The position numbers and the translations under genes are program-made. A model generated the notes under the pieces. The model saw only the letters and a program-made list of their open reading frames with translations, searched no databases and was not told the origin of the DNA. DNA of 64,000 bases from SIG565 sp045590755 (GTDB lineage Bacteria; Bacillota; Clostridia; Oscillospirales; Acutalibacteraceae): NCBI GenBank assembly GCA_045590755.1, contig JAZNRP010000020.1, forward strand, positions 1-64,000, given 5' to 3'. Shown piece by piece: positions 44,250-54,179 of the stretch; the stretch's first letter is position 1; each line of letters opens with the position of its first letter.

Positions 44250-45445
44250 TAAAACTCCCCATTTCTGTAACCGTCGGCCAATTTTTTGAATGCCGGCAAG
44301 GAATTAATAATCTGCTCGGTTGAAACGCAGTAAGAAATTCTGACATACCCAGGATACCCGAAGCTGTCCCCCGGTACTAAAAGAAGTTCAAACTTCTTAG
44401 CGTTTTCACAGAATCTATTTGCATCACTTTCTAATGCTTTAATAAACAGATAAAATGCGCCGTCAGGACTCGGCAATGTGAAACCGTATTCGGTTAATGC
44501 GTTACAAAGTAAATCTCTGTTTTTCTTATAAACACTGATATCTGCCGTCTTACCCATACAAACAGGTATTAGCTTTTGGAACATACTGGATGCGCAAACA
44601 TAACCCAAAGCTCTGCCCGCACCTGCTACGGCTTCAAAAATAGTATCGGCGGCTACTGCTTTATTCGAAACAAGAATATAACCGATACGCTCACCCGGAA
44701 TTGAAAGCGATTTACTAAAAGAATAGCAAACTATAGTATTGTCATAAAAATTAGGCACAAACGGAACTTCAATATTATCATAAACAAGCTCGCGGTAAGG
44801 CTCGTCCGAAACCAAGAAAATAGGATGTCCATATTTGATTTCAGCCTTTTTTAATACTCTGCTCAACTCAATTATCGTTTCCTTGCTGAAAACAACGCCT
44901 GACGGATTACAGGGCGAATTAATAACAACTGCCTTAGTGTGCTCGTTTATTGCAGCTTCAAGTGCGTTAAAATCTATCTGAAAATCTTCTTCACGACATT
45001 TTACAACAGATAACTTCGCACCGGTATTCTCAATAAAAACCCTGTATTCAGGAAAAAATGGAGCAAATACAATAAACTCGTCATCTTTTTCGGCTAAAGC
45101 TTTAAAGGTAATACAAAGTGCGGCGGCAGCACCGGAAGTAATATAAATATTACACGCCGAAAAATCAGTGCCGTATTCTTTATTTAAATTTTCTGCAATA
45201 CTTTGTCTGACTTTGGGGTCACCGGGCGCCGAAGAATAACTATGTAATGCTACGGGGTCAGTATTTTGCAGTAAATCAATCAGTGTGTCTTTAACAATTT
45301 CGGGCGCCGGAACACTCGGATTACCCAAGCTGTAATCGAAAACATTTTCTCTTCCAATTTCGGCGGCGCGGCGGTTTCCGTACTCAAACATTTCACGGAT
45401 TACCGACCTTACCCTACCTAAATTTACCATATCATTAGATAACAT
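44249..45445 (-). CDS. PLP aminotransferase, class I/II (aromatic/aspartate type)
   Basis: A 398-residue fold-type I aminotransferase. The PLP lysine lies in CYSFSKSLSIPGERIGY near residue 233, with NSPCNPSGVVFSKE near 170, SDEPYRELVYD near 202 and the substrate arginine in YVRISYC near the C-terminus. As first gene of the aromatic operon it probably transaminates phenylpyruvate and 4-hydroxyphenylpyruvate, although many members act on aspartate, so substrate choice is inferred from context. It has a strong promoter and short leader with no T-box. Confidence 0.85.
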   Translation of the reverse strand: MLSNDMVNLGRVRSVIREMFEYGNRRAAEIGRENVFDYSLGNPSVPAPEIVKDTLIDLLQNTDPVALHSYSSAPGDPKVRQSIAENLNKEYGTDFSACNIYITSGAAAALCITFKALAEKDDEFIVFAPFFPEYRVFIENTGAKLSVVKCREEDFQIDFNALEAAINEHTKAVVINSPCNPSGVVFSKETIIELSRVLKKAEIKYGHPIFLVSDEPYRELVYDNIEVPFVPNFYDNTIVCYSFSKSLSIPGERIGYILVSNKAVAADTIFEAVAGAGRALGYVCASSMFQKLIPVCMGKTADISVYKKNRDLLCNALTEYGFTLPSPDGAFYLFIKALESDANRFCENAKKFELLLVPGDSFGYPGYVRISYCVSTEQIINSLPAFKKLADGYRNGEF

Positions 45446-45481
45446 AATACTTCTCCTAAATTTAATTTATATTAATATAAA

Positions 45482-45510
45482 ATTATACTCTTGTTTTTTT
45501 TATGTGTCAA
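45482..45510 (-). promoter_or_regulatory. SigA-type promoter for the aromatic amino acid operon
   Basis: On the minus strand TTGACA (45505-45510), a 17-bp spacer and TATAAT (45482-45487), both perfect. The leader is only ~30 nt. Confidence 0.75.
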
Positions 45511-45534
45511 TAGAAAACGGCTTAATTTAAAATA

Positions 45535-45575
45535 AAAAATAAGCACCAACCATAAAAGGTTGGTGCTTATTTTTT
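45535..45575 (-). terminator. Terminator after tRNA-Gly
   Basis: A 17-bp perfect stem (45535-45551 with 45558-45574) ending in a long T-run on the minus strand. Confidence 0.88.
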
Positions 45576-45649
45576 GGAGCGGGTGATGGGAATCGAACCC
45601 ACACGACCAGCTTGGAAGGCTGGGATTCTAGCCATTGAACTACACCCGC
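45575..45649 (-). tRNA. tRNA-Gly (TCC anticodon)
   Basis: A complete cloverleaf: acceptor GCGGGTG with CACCCGC, anticodon loop TTCCAAG (anticodon TCC) closed by CCAGC/GCTGG, T-arm GTGGG/CCCAT with GTTCGATTC. 3' CCA is encoded. It has its own promoter and terminator. Confidence 0.96.
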
Positions 45650-45666
45650 ATAATCGACGAAAGATA

Positions 45667-45695
45667 TGATAACATAAAATTCATCGATAGTCAAG
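45667..45695 (-). promoter_or_regulatory. SigA-type promoter for tRNA-Gly
   Basis: On the minus strand TTGACT (45690-45695), a 17-bp spacer and TATCAT (45667-45672). Confidence 0.55.
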
Positions 45696-45707
45696 TGAAA
45701 TTTTGAA

Positions 45708-47978
45708 TTATTTGAAAGAAATCTTATAGTCACCACCGTACTTAATATCTATCTGTTTTATCGGTGTTTCGCAGTTGTCAATTATTATATCAACTATCTT
45801 ATCTTCAATATTCTTTCTAATTTTATTTCTTAACTCTCTGGCTCCCGATTTAGCCCCTACAGACTCGGCTGCCAACTGCTTACAAACAGAATTATCAAAT
45901 TTAAGTGTTATATCTTTTTCAAGCATAACACACTTAAAATCGTTTAGCATAAGCTCTGCAATTTTAGTAAGTGACTCTTCATCAAGCGGTGAAAATACTA
46001 CAATTTCATCAATTCTGCCCAAGAATTCAGGGCGCATAATTTCACTAAGTGCTTTAAGCGCCTTATCTTTAGACATTTGCGTTGCGGTTTTACCAAAACC
46101 CACCGCATAGTCATTACGCTCACTTCCTGCATTGGAGGTCATAATAATAATCGTATTTTCAAAGTTAACTACCCTACCCTGTGCATCCGTGATTCTTCCG
46201 TCATCAAAAATCTGTAAAAGAATATTAAGCACATCGGGATGAGCCTTTTCAATTTCGTCAAGCAGAATTACCGAATACGGTTTTCTTCTTACCTTTTCGG
46301 TTAATTGACCCGCCTCATCATAGCCTACATAACCGGGCGGCGAGCCTACAATTCTCGACACCGCATGTTTTTCCATAAATTCGGACATATCTAAACGAAT
46401 CATTGTTTCCGGTGTAGAAAACAGTTGCTCAGATAAAACCTTCGAAAGCTCTGTTTTACCTACACCCGTAGGTCCTACGAAAATAAACGATGCCGGTCTT
46501 CTATGGGACGATGTCTGCAATCTTGAGCGTCTTACGGCGGCGGAAACCGCATCTGCGGCTTCATCCTGACCTATAACTCGCTTTTTAATTTCGGCATTTA
46601 ATTGGGAAAGCTTCCTTAAATCACTTTCCTGAATTTTGGAAGACGGAATACCCGTCCAAAGCTCAATTACCTTTGCAACATCAAGCTCAGTCACAGTAAC
46701 ATTAGATGCAGGCTCATAAAGCAAATCAGCCTGTTTTTTATACTTTTCAAGAGCCGCCTTTTTATTTGCTAATTTTTCATAGTCAATATTTTCAACATCG
46801 GCTTCAATGTTTTCAATTTCGATACCCGTTTCTTTAATCTTTTTATTTACATTATAAAGCTCATCTACCGACTTATTATCAAGACTAGCACATGCACAGG
46901 CTTCATCAAGTAAATCAATTGCCTTATCGGGCAAAAACCTATCGGTCACATAGCGTTCAGACAAGTGTACAATTTTGCGCACGAGCTCATCAGAAACCGT
47001 AACATTGTGGAAGCCTTCATAATAGCCCTTGACACCAAGAACAATATTTTCAGCGTCTTCGAGTGAGGGTTCTTCCACCGTAATAGGCTGAAAACGGCGT
47101 TCAAGCGCGGCATCCTTTTCAATATACTTGCGGTACTCTTTGAAGGTTGTAGCACCAATAACCTGAATTTCGCCGCGTGAGAGCGCAGGTTTCAATATAT
47201 TAGCTGCGTTCATTGAGCCTTCAGCAGAATCACCCGCACCTACAAGATTGTGAATTTCATCAATAAATAAAATAATATTTCCGCGGCTTTTAATTTCTTC
47301 TATTAAACCTTTAACTCGACTTTCAAACTGACCCCTGAACTGTGTGCCTGCCACAAGGCCTGTTAAATCAAGCAAGTGAATTTCCTTATCGAGCAATCTG
47401 GCAGGTGCTAAGCCTTCGGAAATCATAAGCGCCAAGCCTTCTGCAATGGCGGTTTTTCCAACACCGGGTTCACCTATTAAGCAAGGATTGTTTTTAGAAC
47501 GGCGTGACAAAATTTGTATGGCACGAGATAATTCTTTATCACGGCCAATTATGGCATCAAGCTGACCTATACGCGCTTTTTCGGTCAGATTAGTGCAGTA
47601 TTGCTCCAAAAAACGAGCTTTTTTCTTTTTAGATGTTTTATCGTTCTTATCTGATTTTTTATCCACTTCATCAGAATTACCTTTAGGGGTATTACCAAAA
47701 ATATTATTAAGAAAAGGAAAAGCCGGAGCGGTACCCAATGCAAAGGTGTCGTCATCGGTTTCTTCCTCATTGAGTGCCATTATGTCCATAAATTGTTCAC
47801 TCATTTGTTCAATATCTTCATCCGATATATTCATCTTGCTTAGCATATCGTCAATCGGCTTTATACCGAGTTCTTTTGCGCATACAAGACACAAGCCCTT
47901 GGGTGTTGCATCGCTTTGCGTAGGGTCAGATATAAACACCACCGCAGGTCTTTTTTGGCATTTGCTACATAATTTCAT
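45708..47978 (-). CDS. clpE: ClpE-like AAA+ unfoldase with N-terminal zinc finger
   Basis: A 756-residue HSP100 protein that unfolds substrates for the ClpP protease. The N-terminus carries a four-cysteine zinc finger (C4, C7, C30, C33), a ClpE hallmark, in place of the double Clp_N repeat of ClpC/ClpA. AAA module 1 has Walker A GEPGVGKTAIAEG near residue 170. A short coiled middle domain follows at ~400-440, then WTGIPSSKI, and AAA module 2 has Walker A GPTGVGKTELSK near 500 and sensor elements SNAGSERNDY. No ctsR, mcsA or mcsB lies nearby. It is the last gene of the ruvC-to-clpE run. Confidence 0.85.
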   Translation of the reverse strand: MKLCSKCQKRPAVVFISDPTQSDATPKGLCLVCAKELGIKPIDDMLSKMNISDEDIEQMSEQFMDIMALNEEETDDDTFALGTAPAFPFLNNIFGNTPKGNSDEVDKKSDKNDKTSKKKKARFLEQYCTNLTEKARIGQLDAIIGRDKELSRAIQILSRRSKNNPCLIGEPGVGKTAIAEGLALMISEGLAPARLLDKEIHLLDLTGLVAGTQFRGQFESRVKGLIEEIKSRGNIILFIDEIHNLVGAGDSAEGSMNAANILKPALSRGEIQVIGATTFKEYRKYIEKDAALERRFQPITVEEPSLEDAENIVLGVKGYYEGFHNVTVSDELVRKIVHLSERYVTDRFLPDKAIDLLDEACACASLDNKSVDELYNVNKKIKETGIEIENIEADVENIDYEKLANKKAALEKYKKQADLLYEPASNVTVTELDVAKVIELWTGIPSSKIQESDLRKLSQLNAEIKKRVIGQDEAADAVSAAVRRSRLQTSSHRRPASFIFVGPTGVGKTELSKVLSEQLFSTPETMIRLDMSEFMEKHAVSRIVGSPPGYVGYDEAGQLTEKVRRKPYSVILLDEIEKAHPDVLNILLQIFDDGRITDAQGRVVNFENTIIIMTSNAGSERNDYAVGFGKTATQMSKDKALKALSEIMRPEFLGRIDEIVVFSPLDEESLTKIAELMLNDFKCVMLEKDITLKFDNSVCKQLAAESVGAKSGARELRNKIRKNIEDKIVDIIIDNCETPIKQIDIKYGGDYKISFK

Positions 47979-48007
47979 TTTAAAGAAAAGCTCCCTTCAA
48001 AAAAAGC

Positions 48008-48700
48008 CTAAAATTTAATAGGCGTTAATTCCGATATAAATCTAAATATTCTTGACGAATTGACAGCTTCGTTTGTAAAGCATAAAAATCCGCCAGAAAC
48101 CGAAATTATAAAATTAACTAAAAGCACAAAAATCAAGGCAACAACAATGCCCATTATTACGCCAAGCGCGGCGCCGAGCAGTGAATTCAACTTGCCTATA
48201 ATACTGAAAGAAAACACCTTATTTAAAAATTTTACTACAAATTTAAAAACAAAGCTTAAAATAATAAAAATTACTAAAGAAAATATTATCTTTAAAAACT
48301 GTACGGTAACAGGCTTTATAATAGTGTCCGAAATATTTTGTGCTAACGCTTGTGAGCCTTCCAGCAGACTTTCGGTGTTAACAAAATTTTCTGGGTTTAT
48401 GTTAAACGCAGCCGCATTATTACGAACAATACTCGGTAAGGCTTCCCAGATACTGCTTGAAGTGTCTTCCAAAGAAGCACCCTGCTGGCTTACAACATTT
48501 TCAATAGATGTTAAAATACCGGGCTCAATAACCTTTGTATATGCAAAATTTGAAAGCGGAGTGCTGAAATAAAATGCCAGAACCATTGCCGCAACAAATC
48601 CTGCAATACTGAATATCGATTTAACAAAGCCCTTTTTTGCATAGATTAATATGAGTACAAAAAATATTGCTACTATAATTAAATCAAGACATAATGACAT
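48008..48700 (-). CDS. CvpA-family membrane protein
   Basis: A 230-residue integral membrane protein with about four TM helices (residues ~5-25, ~30-50, ~130-155 and ~175-205). The N-terminal LIIVAIFFVLILIYAKKGF and the GKLNSLLGAALGVIMG motif near 165 match the CvpA/colicin V production family. Biological role in Firmicutes is unclear; links to envelope and stress have been proposed. It lies 29 nt upstream of the clpE-like gene. Confidence 0.8.
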   Translation of the reverse strand: MSLCLDLIIVAIFFVLILIYAKKGFVKSIFSIAGFVAAMVLAFYFSTPLSNFAYTKVIEPGILTSIENVVSQQGASLEDTSSSIWEALPSIVRNNAAAFNINPENFVNTESLLEGSQALAQNISDTIIKPVTVQFLKIIFSLVIFIILSFVFKFVVKFLNKVFSFSIIGKLNSLLGAALGVIMGIVVALIFVLLVNFIISVSGGFLCFTNEAVNSSRIFRFISELTPIKF

Positions 48701-48718
48701 AAGCTGTACCCCCTGCGG

Positions 48719-50017
48719 TTATTCAATTACAATTTTTTTAATTTCACTGTCCTTAAGGGCCGCAACCGTAAATCTGCCGATTGGTACGATGTTTTTAATA
48801 CCGAAATCACATTCAACGGAATTAAGCAGTTCACCTTTGATATTATAAATATATATCATACGGTCGCTTAAAATGTAAACATATTTTTTATAAAGGGCTA
48901 TATCAATTATTTCATTATCAAAATCAAACTTACTTTTAATATCGCCTTTTTTATTGAAAACAGTAATTCCGTTTTTATTCTTATTTGCAGAAATACCATC
49001 TACAACAACCGTTAAATCCTTCGTGTTTTTTACAAAAAATATAGATTTATCGGTTGAATAAACCGAATTAGACAGTTTTTTCCAGTTATAAAACTCAACC
49101 TTATTTTCAAAAACCGCATAAAAAGTATTGCTACCAAAGCACTCTAACGATAAAATCAGCTCATCTTCAAACTCTGTAACACTTACAGGTGTTGCAGAAT
49201 CATACTCTAAAACATATAGTTTCGATACATATTTTCCCGATTTAGTATTGAAAACAGAAACCGCTAATCTTCGACCGTTTGGAGAAATTTCCACATTGTT
49301 AATGGTAAAATCCGCGCACATCCACTTATATATTTGTTTGTTGTTTTTATCGTAAACCGTAACCTGTGAAGAATAACTGTCCGATTGGGTGGCAACCGCA
49401 TACACACCGCTATCAGAAATATCGGCAGTAAGTATTGTTTTTTCGGTATTACCGCTAAAAAGTTCTTTTTTCAAATTACAAACCGAAAATTCTGTACCAC
49501 CCTGACTGTAAATAATAAATCTCTCGGCAGATGATTTTACAATCGGGTAATTAAAGCCGTGTTGATATGAAAAAACAGTTTTTCCGTTATAGTTATAGCC
49601 TTCAACATTACTGGGGGTGATCGCAACATAATGATTGTTCCCTTCAACCACCGAAAGCAGTGAATTACCCGAAGAAAAACTATGTGGATAGCCGTCACCA
49701 CTACCAACAAGGGCCAACCTGTTTTCTATAAATTCAATAATACCTGTCGGTAAGGCTACCGAAACGATAATTACCGATAAAATAAGCGCGAGAGCAATAG
49801 CACCAATTACAAAGCGCCGCTTGTTTTTAAGATTTTTACCGACTAAAATACGGAAATTTTTGCGTTGTTGCGGCTGTTTTTTTACACTATGTTCACTTTG
49901 TGTTTTTACTGTCTTTGCTTTACTTTTGGTTTTTGCCTTCATTGGTATTTTTTCGGTGACGGGGTTTTTAATCCTGCGTTTGCGTCTGACGACGCTTTTT
50001 TTCTTATATTCAGCCAA
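48719..50017 (-). CDS. DUF5711 membrane-anchored beta-propeller-like protein
   Basis: A 432-residue protein with a lysine/arginine-rich cytosolic tail (residues ~1-65), a single TM helix (~70-90) and a large extracellular domain. The outer part is made of repeated beta-strand blocks (ISPNGRRLAVSVFN, VYDKNNKQIYKWM, VFNKKGDIKSKFDF, IYNIKGELLNSVE), as in a beta-propeller, and matches the DUF5711 family of Oscillospirales and relatives. Function is unknown. It sits between truA and cvpA with short gaps, so it is co-transcribed. Confidence 0.8.
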   Translation of the reverse strand: MAEYKKKSVVRRKRRIKNPVTEKIPMKAKTKSKAKTVKTQSEHSVKKQPQQRKNFRILVGKNLKNKRRFVIGAIALALILSVIIVSVALPTGIIEFIENRLALVGSGDGYPHSFSSGNSLLSVVEGNNHYVAITPSNVEGYNYNGKTVFSYQHGFNYPIVKSSAERFIIYSQGGTEFSVCNLKKELFSGNTEKTILTADISDSGVYAVATQSDSYSSQVTVYDKNNKQIYKWMCADFTINNVEISPNGRRLAVSVFNTKSGKYVSKLYVLEYDSATPVSVTEFEDELILSLECFGSNTFYAVFENKVEFYNWKKLSNSVYSTDKSIFFVKNTKDLTVVVDGISANKNKNGITVFNKKGDIKSKFDFDNEIIDIALYKKYVYILSDRMIYIYNIKGELLNSVECDFGIKNIVPIGRFTVAALKDSEIKKIVIE

Positions 50018-50028
50018 AAAAACACCCC

Positions 50029-50763
50029 CTAATAAATAACTTTATTTAAATACAAGCCATGCGGCGCCAATGTCGGCCCTGCTGAATTTCTGTCTTTTGA
50101 ATTAATAATTTCTACCGTTTTTTCGGGGTCAATTCTGCCATAAGACACTTCCAAAGCAGTACCAGCAATAATACGAACCATATTATATAAAAATCCGTCT
50201 GCGGTAATACTTAAGGTAACTATATCACCGTCACGAACTACCTTACAGTCGATTACTGTCCTTACAGTGTCTTTAACAGTTCTTTTTGATGAAGAAAATC
50301 CGCAAAAATCATAAGTACCAATAATATTTTTGCAAAAAACATTCATCTTGTCTACATCTAACCTTTTTGGTACATATAAGGCATATCTTTGTAAAAACGG
50401 ATTGCGCACCCTACCGTCAAAAAACTTATAAATGTATGTTTTTCCAATAGCATTGTATCTTGCGTGGAAATCGTCCGCAACTAATAAGCAGTCAAGCACC
50501 GAAATATCTCTTGGTAAAATTGCATTTAGTCCATTTATAAATGCAATACAGGGTAAATCAAGGGAAGTATCAAAATGGCAGTAAAACTCATTAGCATGAA
50601 CACCGGCGTCGGTTCTGCTGCATCCCGTTACCGAAACGGCTTCTACACACATTTGCGCTAATGCGTCACAAAGCTTCTCTTGAATTGTGATACCATTCGG
50701 TTGAACCTGCCAACCGTGATAGGCAGTTCCGTCGTATGAAATTTTAAGCAGATATCTTGCCAT
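50029..50763 (-). CDS. truA: tRNA pseudouridine(38-40) synthase TruA
   Basis: A 244-residue enzyme that converts U38-U40 in tRNA anticodon arms to pseudouridine. The catalytic aspartate lies in GCSRTDAGVHA near residue 52; YDGTAYHGWQVQPNG opens the protein and FLYNMVRIIAGT is near 200. Length is normal. It directly follows ecfT, the standard Firmicute order (ecfA1-ecfA2-ecfT-truA). Confidence 0.95.
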   Translation of the reverse strand: MARYLLKISYDGTAYHGWQVQPNGITIQEKLCDALAQMCVEAVSVTGCSRTDAGVHANEFYCHFDTSLDLPCIAFINGLNAILPRDISVLDCLLVADDFHARYNAIGKTYIYKFFDGRVRNPFLQRYALYVPKRLDVDKMNVFCKNIIGTYDFCGFSSSKRTVKDTVRTVIDCKVVRDGDIVTLSITADGFLYNMVRIIAGTALEVSYGRIDPEKTVEIINSKDRNSAGPTLAPHGLYLNKVIY

Positions 50764-50776
50764 AACGAATACACTC

Positions 50777-51592
50777 TCACAATAAATTAATCAGGAAAAC
50801 TGCCGCGCAGCATATTACCACCGTTATCACTGCGCAAATATCGCGGGAACAAATTTTTAAAACCTTCATTCGCGTCCGACCGACTCCACCGTTATAGCAA
50901 CGGCTTTCCATGGCTTCCGCTAACTCGTAAGCGCGGCGAACCGATGAAATAAGCAACGGAATTAAAATAGGAATTATTGCCTTTATTCTGTCCTTTAGTT
51001 TTCCGTTTTCAAAATCGGCTCCACGGGCCTTCTGGGCGCTTATGATTTTATCGGTTTCTTCAACAAGCGTCGGAATAAAACGAAGAGCTATTGTCATCAT
51101 CATTGACATAGCGTGAACGGCAGTGCCAAGACCTATAAATTTTAGCGGAGATAAAAGCCTTTCAATAGCATCGGTTAAATCGTTAGGTGTTGTAGTATAG
51201 GTAAGGGTTGAGCCGATAAGTATTAAAAGAATAACCCTGCTACCCATAAATACCGAGCGTGTAATACCGCCGACGGTAATCTTTATCTTCCAATATTCAA
51301 GTAAAACGGTGCCATCTGTTGTATACAGTAAATTTAGCAGCATCGTAATAATTATAATCGGAATAATCACCTTTAAATTCTTTAAATAAACCTTTAAAGG
51401 AATCCTTGTTGCTAACAATAAAGCAAATATGCCCACTGCCAAAAACGATAAGGAAAAAAGATTTGAAGCGCAGAAAATAATAATTAGAATAGTGAGCAAC
51501 AAGCAAAGCTTCACCCGCGGGTCAAGGTTATGAATTAAAGAACCCGTTGGTAAATACTGACCTAATGTAAAATCTTTAATCAATATTTTCAC
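50777..51592 (-). CDS. ecfT: ECF transporter transmembrane subunit EcfT
   Basis: A 271-residue membrane protein that couples the two Ecf ATPases to interchangeable vitamin-binding S subunits. It has about 5-6 TM helices and the conserved cytosolic ARG motif QKARGADFENG near residue 190, with AMESRCYNGG near 235 as the second contact motif. The start overlaps ecfA2 by 17 bp. No S component is encoded in this window, as expected for the shared (group II) module. Confidence 0.93.
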   Translation of the reverse strand: MKILIKDFTLGQYLPTGSLIHNLDPRVKLCLLLTILIIIFCASNLFSLSFLAVGIFALLLATRIPLKVYLKNLKVIIPIIIITMLLNLLYTTDGTVLLEYWKIKITVGGITRSVFMGSRVILLILIGSTLTYTTTPNDLTDAIERLLSPLKFIGLGTAVHAMSMMMTIALRFIPTLVEETDKIISAQKARGADFENGKLKDRIKAIIPILIPLLISSVRRAYELAEAMESRCYNGGVGRTRMKVLKICSRDICAVITVVICCAAVFLINLL

Positions 51593-52457
51593 CGCCTTTT
51601 TTAAGGGATGAAACCGCTTTTACCGCTTCTTCAACAGTAATTATATCTTGCGGTAAATCAAAACCTTTTTCAATAAGACCGTGAATTATACGGGTAATCT
51701 GCGGTACTGCAAGTCCAATACTCTCAAGTTCTGCACGGCGTGAAAAAACCATTTTGGGAGTATCAAACATTACCACCTTACCTTTACTCAGTACAAGTAC
51801 CTTATCGGCAAGTACGGCAATATCTTCCATAGAGTGAGAAACAACAAAAACCGTTGCATTGTTCTCATCTCTGTAATTCTTCATAATCTGCATAACAGTG
51901 CGACGACCTTCGGGGTCAAGACCTGCCGTTGGCTCATCAAATGCTATTATCTCGGGTTTCATTGCAAGAACACCCGCTATTGCAACACGCCTTTTTTCAC
52001 CGCCCGATAAATCAAAAGGTGAACGCTCAAGATAATTTTTTGGAATACCTACGCTTCTGGTTGCAGTTAAAACAGCATTCTTTATTTCTTCATCAGTAAG
52101 CCCCATATTTTTAGGGCCAAACGAAACATCCCTAAATACAGTTTCATCAAACAGTTGATATTCAGGGTACTGAAAAACAAGTCCAATTTTTGAGCGAATA
52201 TCTTTAATTTTCTTTAGGTCATCCCATATATCTTTTCCACAGTAAAAAATCTTGCCGTCTGATGGACGAATAAGCCCGTTCAAATGTTGAACAAGCGTAG
52301 ATTTGCCCGAGCCTGTATGACCGATTATACCGATAATTTCGCCCTTTTCTGCCGAAAAACTGATATTCTCTATAGCGTCCTTTTTTACCGGCAGGTCGGT
52401 ATTATAGGCATATGTTAAATTTTCGACCTTAATAACAGTCAAAACTACTTCCTCCAA
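51576..52457 (-). CDS. ecfA2: ECF transporter ATPase EcfA2
   Basis: A 293-residue ABC ATPase. Walker A is GHTGSGKSTLVQHLNG near residue 45, Q-loop YPEYQLFDE near 98, signature LSGGEKRRVAIAG near 150, Walker B IIAFDEPTAGLDP and the H-loop HSMED. It forms the energising heterodimer with EcfA1. It overlaps ecfA1 by 13 bp and ecfT by 17 bp. An internal ATT/GTG-region start a few codons later is possible. Confidence 0.93.
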   Translation of the reverse strand: MEEVVLTVIKVENLTYAYNTDLPVKKDAIENISFSAEKGEIIGIIGHTGSGKSTLVQHLNGLIRPSDGKIFYCGKDIWDDLKKIKDIRSKIGLVFQYPEYQLFDETVFRDVSFGPKNMGLTDEEIKNAVLTATRSVGIPKNYLERSPFDLSGGEKRRVAIAGVLAMKPEIIAFDEPTAGLDPEGRRTVMQIMKNYRDENNATVFVVSHSMEDIAVLADKVLVLSKGKVVMFDTPKMVFSRRAELESIGLAVPQITRIIHGLIEKGFDLPQDIITVEEAVKAVSSLKKGGENID

Positions 52458-53296
52458 CCTAAAGCCGCAGAAATTGCATCTACAGCACTCTCAACCGAAA
52501 CAATTCCGGTGTCTACTTTAATATTTTCCCTTGACAGTCCGTATAAAAATTCGGTTGTCTGTGGAACGGTTAAGCCGCATTTTTGAAGCGTATCAATATC
52601 ACTGAACACAGTACTCGGCTTTCCGTCCTTTATTATTTTTCCGTCATCCATAACTAAAACACGGTCGGCAAACTCAGCCTCATCCATATAATGAGTAATT
52701 AAAACAACGGTAATTCCCTTTTCTTTATTTAAACTTCTTATTGTATCAATAACTTCCTTGCGACCCGACGGGTCCAGCATAGCTGTTGGCTCATCAAGTA
52801 CAACACACTCAGGCTCCATTGCAATAATTCCCGCAATTGCCACACGCTGTTTTTGACCACCGGATAATTTATTTGGGGCAGATTGTCTGTAATCATACAT
52901 ACCAACACTCTTTAAAGCGTTATCTACCCTTTTTCTTGTTTCTTGCGGGCTTAATCCTAAATTTTCCGGTCCAAATGCAACATCGTCTTCAACTACAGAC
53001 GCAATTAACTGGTTATCGGGATTCTGAAATACAAGACCTACTGTTTTTTTAATTTCAATATCTTTTTCTGTTGTCTGTGTGGAGATGCCGTTAATTTCCA
53101 CAGTACCTGAAGTTGGCTTATGAAGCCCGTTCAACAGCTTTGCGAGTGTTGACTTTCCTGAGCCGTTATGACCTAAAATAACAGTAAAACTGCCACGATT
53201 AATTGACAAATTAAGACCGTCAATAACCGTCTGTTTACCAATGTCTTCATCGTTATATTCGTAAACAAGATTTTTAATTTCAATAATGTTTTCCAT
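52445..53296 (-). CDS. ecfA1: ECF transporter ATPase EcfA1
   Basis: A 283-residue ABC ATPase. Walker A is GHNGSGKSTLAKLLNG near residue 41, Q-loop NPDNQLIAS near 94, signature LSGGQKQRVAIAG near 144, Walker B CVVLDEPTAMLDP and the H-loop HYMDE. It is the first gene of the ecfA1-ecfA2-ecfT module, 2 nt after the methyltransferase gene. Confidence 0.93.
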   Translation of the reverse strand: MENIIEIKNLVYEYNDEDIGKQTVIDGLNLSINRGSFTVILGHNGSGKSTLAKLLNGLHKPTSGTVEINGISTQTTEKDIEIKKTVGLVFQNPDNQLIASVVEDDVAFGPENLGLSPQETRKRVDNALKSVGMYDYRQSAPNKLSGGQKQRVAIAGIIAMEPECVVLDEPTAMLDPSGRKEVIDTIRSLNKEKGITVVLITHYMDEAEFADRVLVMDDGKIIKDGKPSTVFSDIDTLQKCGLTVPQTTEFLYGLSRENIKVDTGIVSVESAVDAISAALGWRK

Positions 53297-53298
53297 TA

Positions 53299-54168
53299 TT
53301 ACTTTTCACCAATCCAAATTGTAGTGTTACCGCACGGCAACACTAATGGTTTATTTGTAATTTTAAGACCGATTTCTTCGGTGTATACAGCCTGTCCTTT
53401 ACCTTTTGAGATATAAATTTCAGTAAGGTAATTAAGAATAGTCGGCGAAAGGCCTGTTGTGTAGGAATTAAGGAAGAAGAAAAGCGGATTATCACTTAAT
53501 AGCTTACCCGTCTCAGATAAAAGCTCCGAAATTTGTTCCTCAAGCTTCCAAATTTCCCCATCAGGTCCGCGACCATAGGACGGCGGGTCCATAATTATAG
53601 CGTCATATTTGTTACCGCGACGAATTTCTCTTTTAACAAACTTAAGGCAGTCATCAACCAGCCATCTTACAGGTCGGTCACCGACACCTGATGCGGTGGC
53701 ATTTTCCTTTGCCCACTGTACCATACCGCGAGACGCATCAACATGGGTTACTTCTGCCCCTGCTTTAAGACAGGCAACGGTAGCGCCGCCCGTATAGGCA
53801 AATAGGTTTAATACCTTGATTTTTCTGCCTGAATTTTTAATTAAATCCATAGCAAGCGCCCAGTTAACTGCCTGTTCGGGAAAAAGTCCTGTATGCTTAA
53901 AGCCCATAGGTTTTAAGCGGAAGGTTAAAGCTCTATATTTAATACTCCAGACATCAGGTACCTTCTTTAAGGTTTCCCAGTGTCCCCCACCTGAATTTGA
54001 ACGGTGATATTTTGCGTGAGCAGTATTCCAACGCTTATCGTTCTTTGTGCCGTTCCACATAACCGTCGGGTCGGGACGAATTAAAATTATATCGCCCCAA
54101 CGCTCCAATCTCTCTCCAGCATCAGCATCTATGAGTTCATAATCTTTAAAATCTGTGGCAAATCGCAT
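53299..54168 (-). CDS. SAM-dependent methyltransferase (RlmI/RlmK-like)
   Basis: A 289-residue class I methyltransferase related to the catalytic domain of RlmI/RlmK (rRNA cytosine/guanine methylation), without the N-terminal PUA domain. Motif I is VLNLFAYTGGATVACLKAG near residue 120, with THVDASRGMVQWAKENA following, and the motif IV-like catalytic patch is IMDPPSYGRGPDGEIW near 190. The FPEQAVNW segment near 98 is shared with this group. The nucleic acid target is inferred, not shown. It lies between ruvB and ecfA1. Confidence 0.8.
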   Translation of the reverse strand: MRFATDFKDYELIDADAGERLERWGDIILIRPDPTVMWNGTKNDKRWNTAHAKYHRSNSGGGHWETLKKVPDVWSIKYRALTFRLKPMGFKHTGLFPEQAVNWALAMDLIKNSGRKIKVLNLFAYTGGATVACLKAGAEVTHVDASRGMVQWAKENATASGVGDRPVRWLVDDCLKFVKREIRRGNKYDAIIMDPPSYGRGPDGEIWKLEEQISELLSETGKLLSDNPLFFFLNSYTTGLSPTILNYLTEIYISKGKGQAVYTEEIGLKITNKPLVLPCGNTTIWIGEK

Positions 54169-54179
54169 AATTGTTTCCT

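Noticed and set aside
45446..45481. T-box or attenuator before the aromatic operon
   Set aside because: The perfect promoter leaves a ~30-nt leader with no terminator hairpin or leader peptide.
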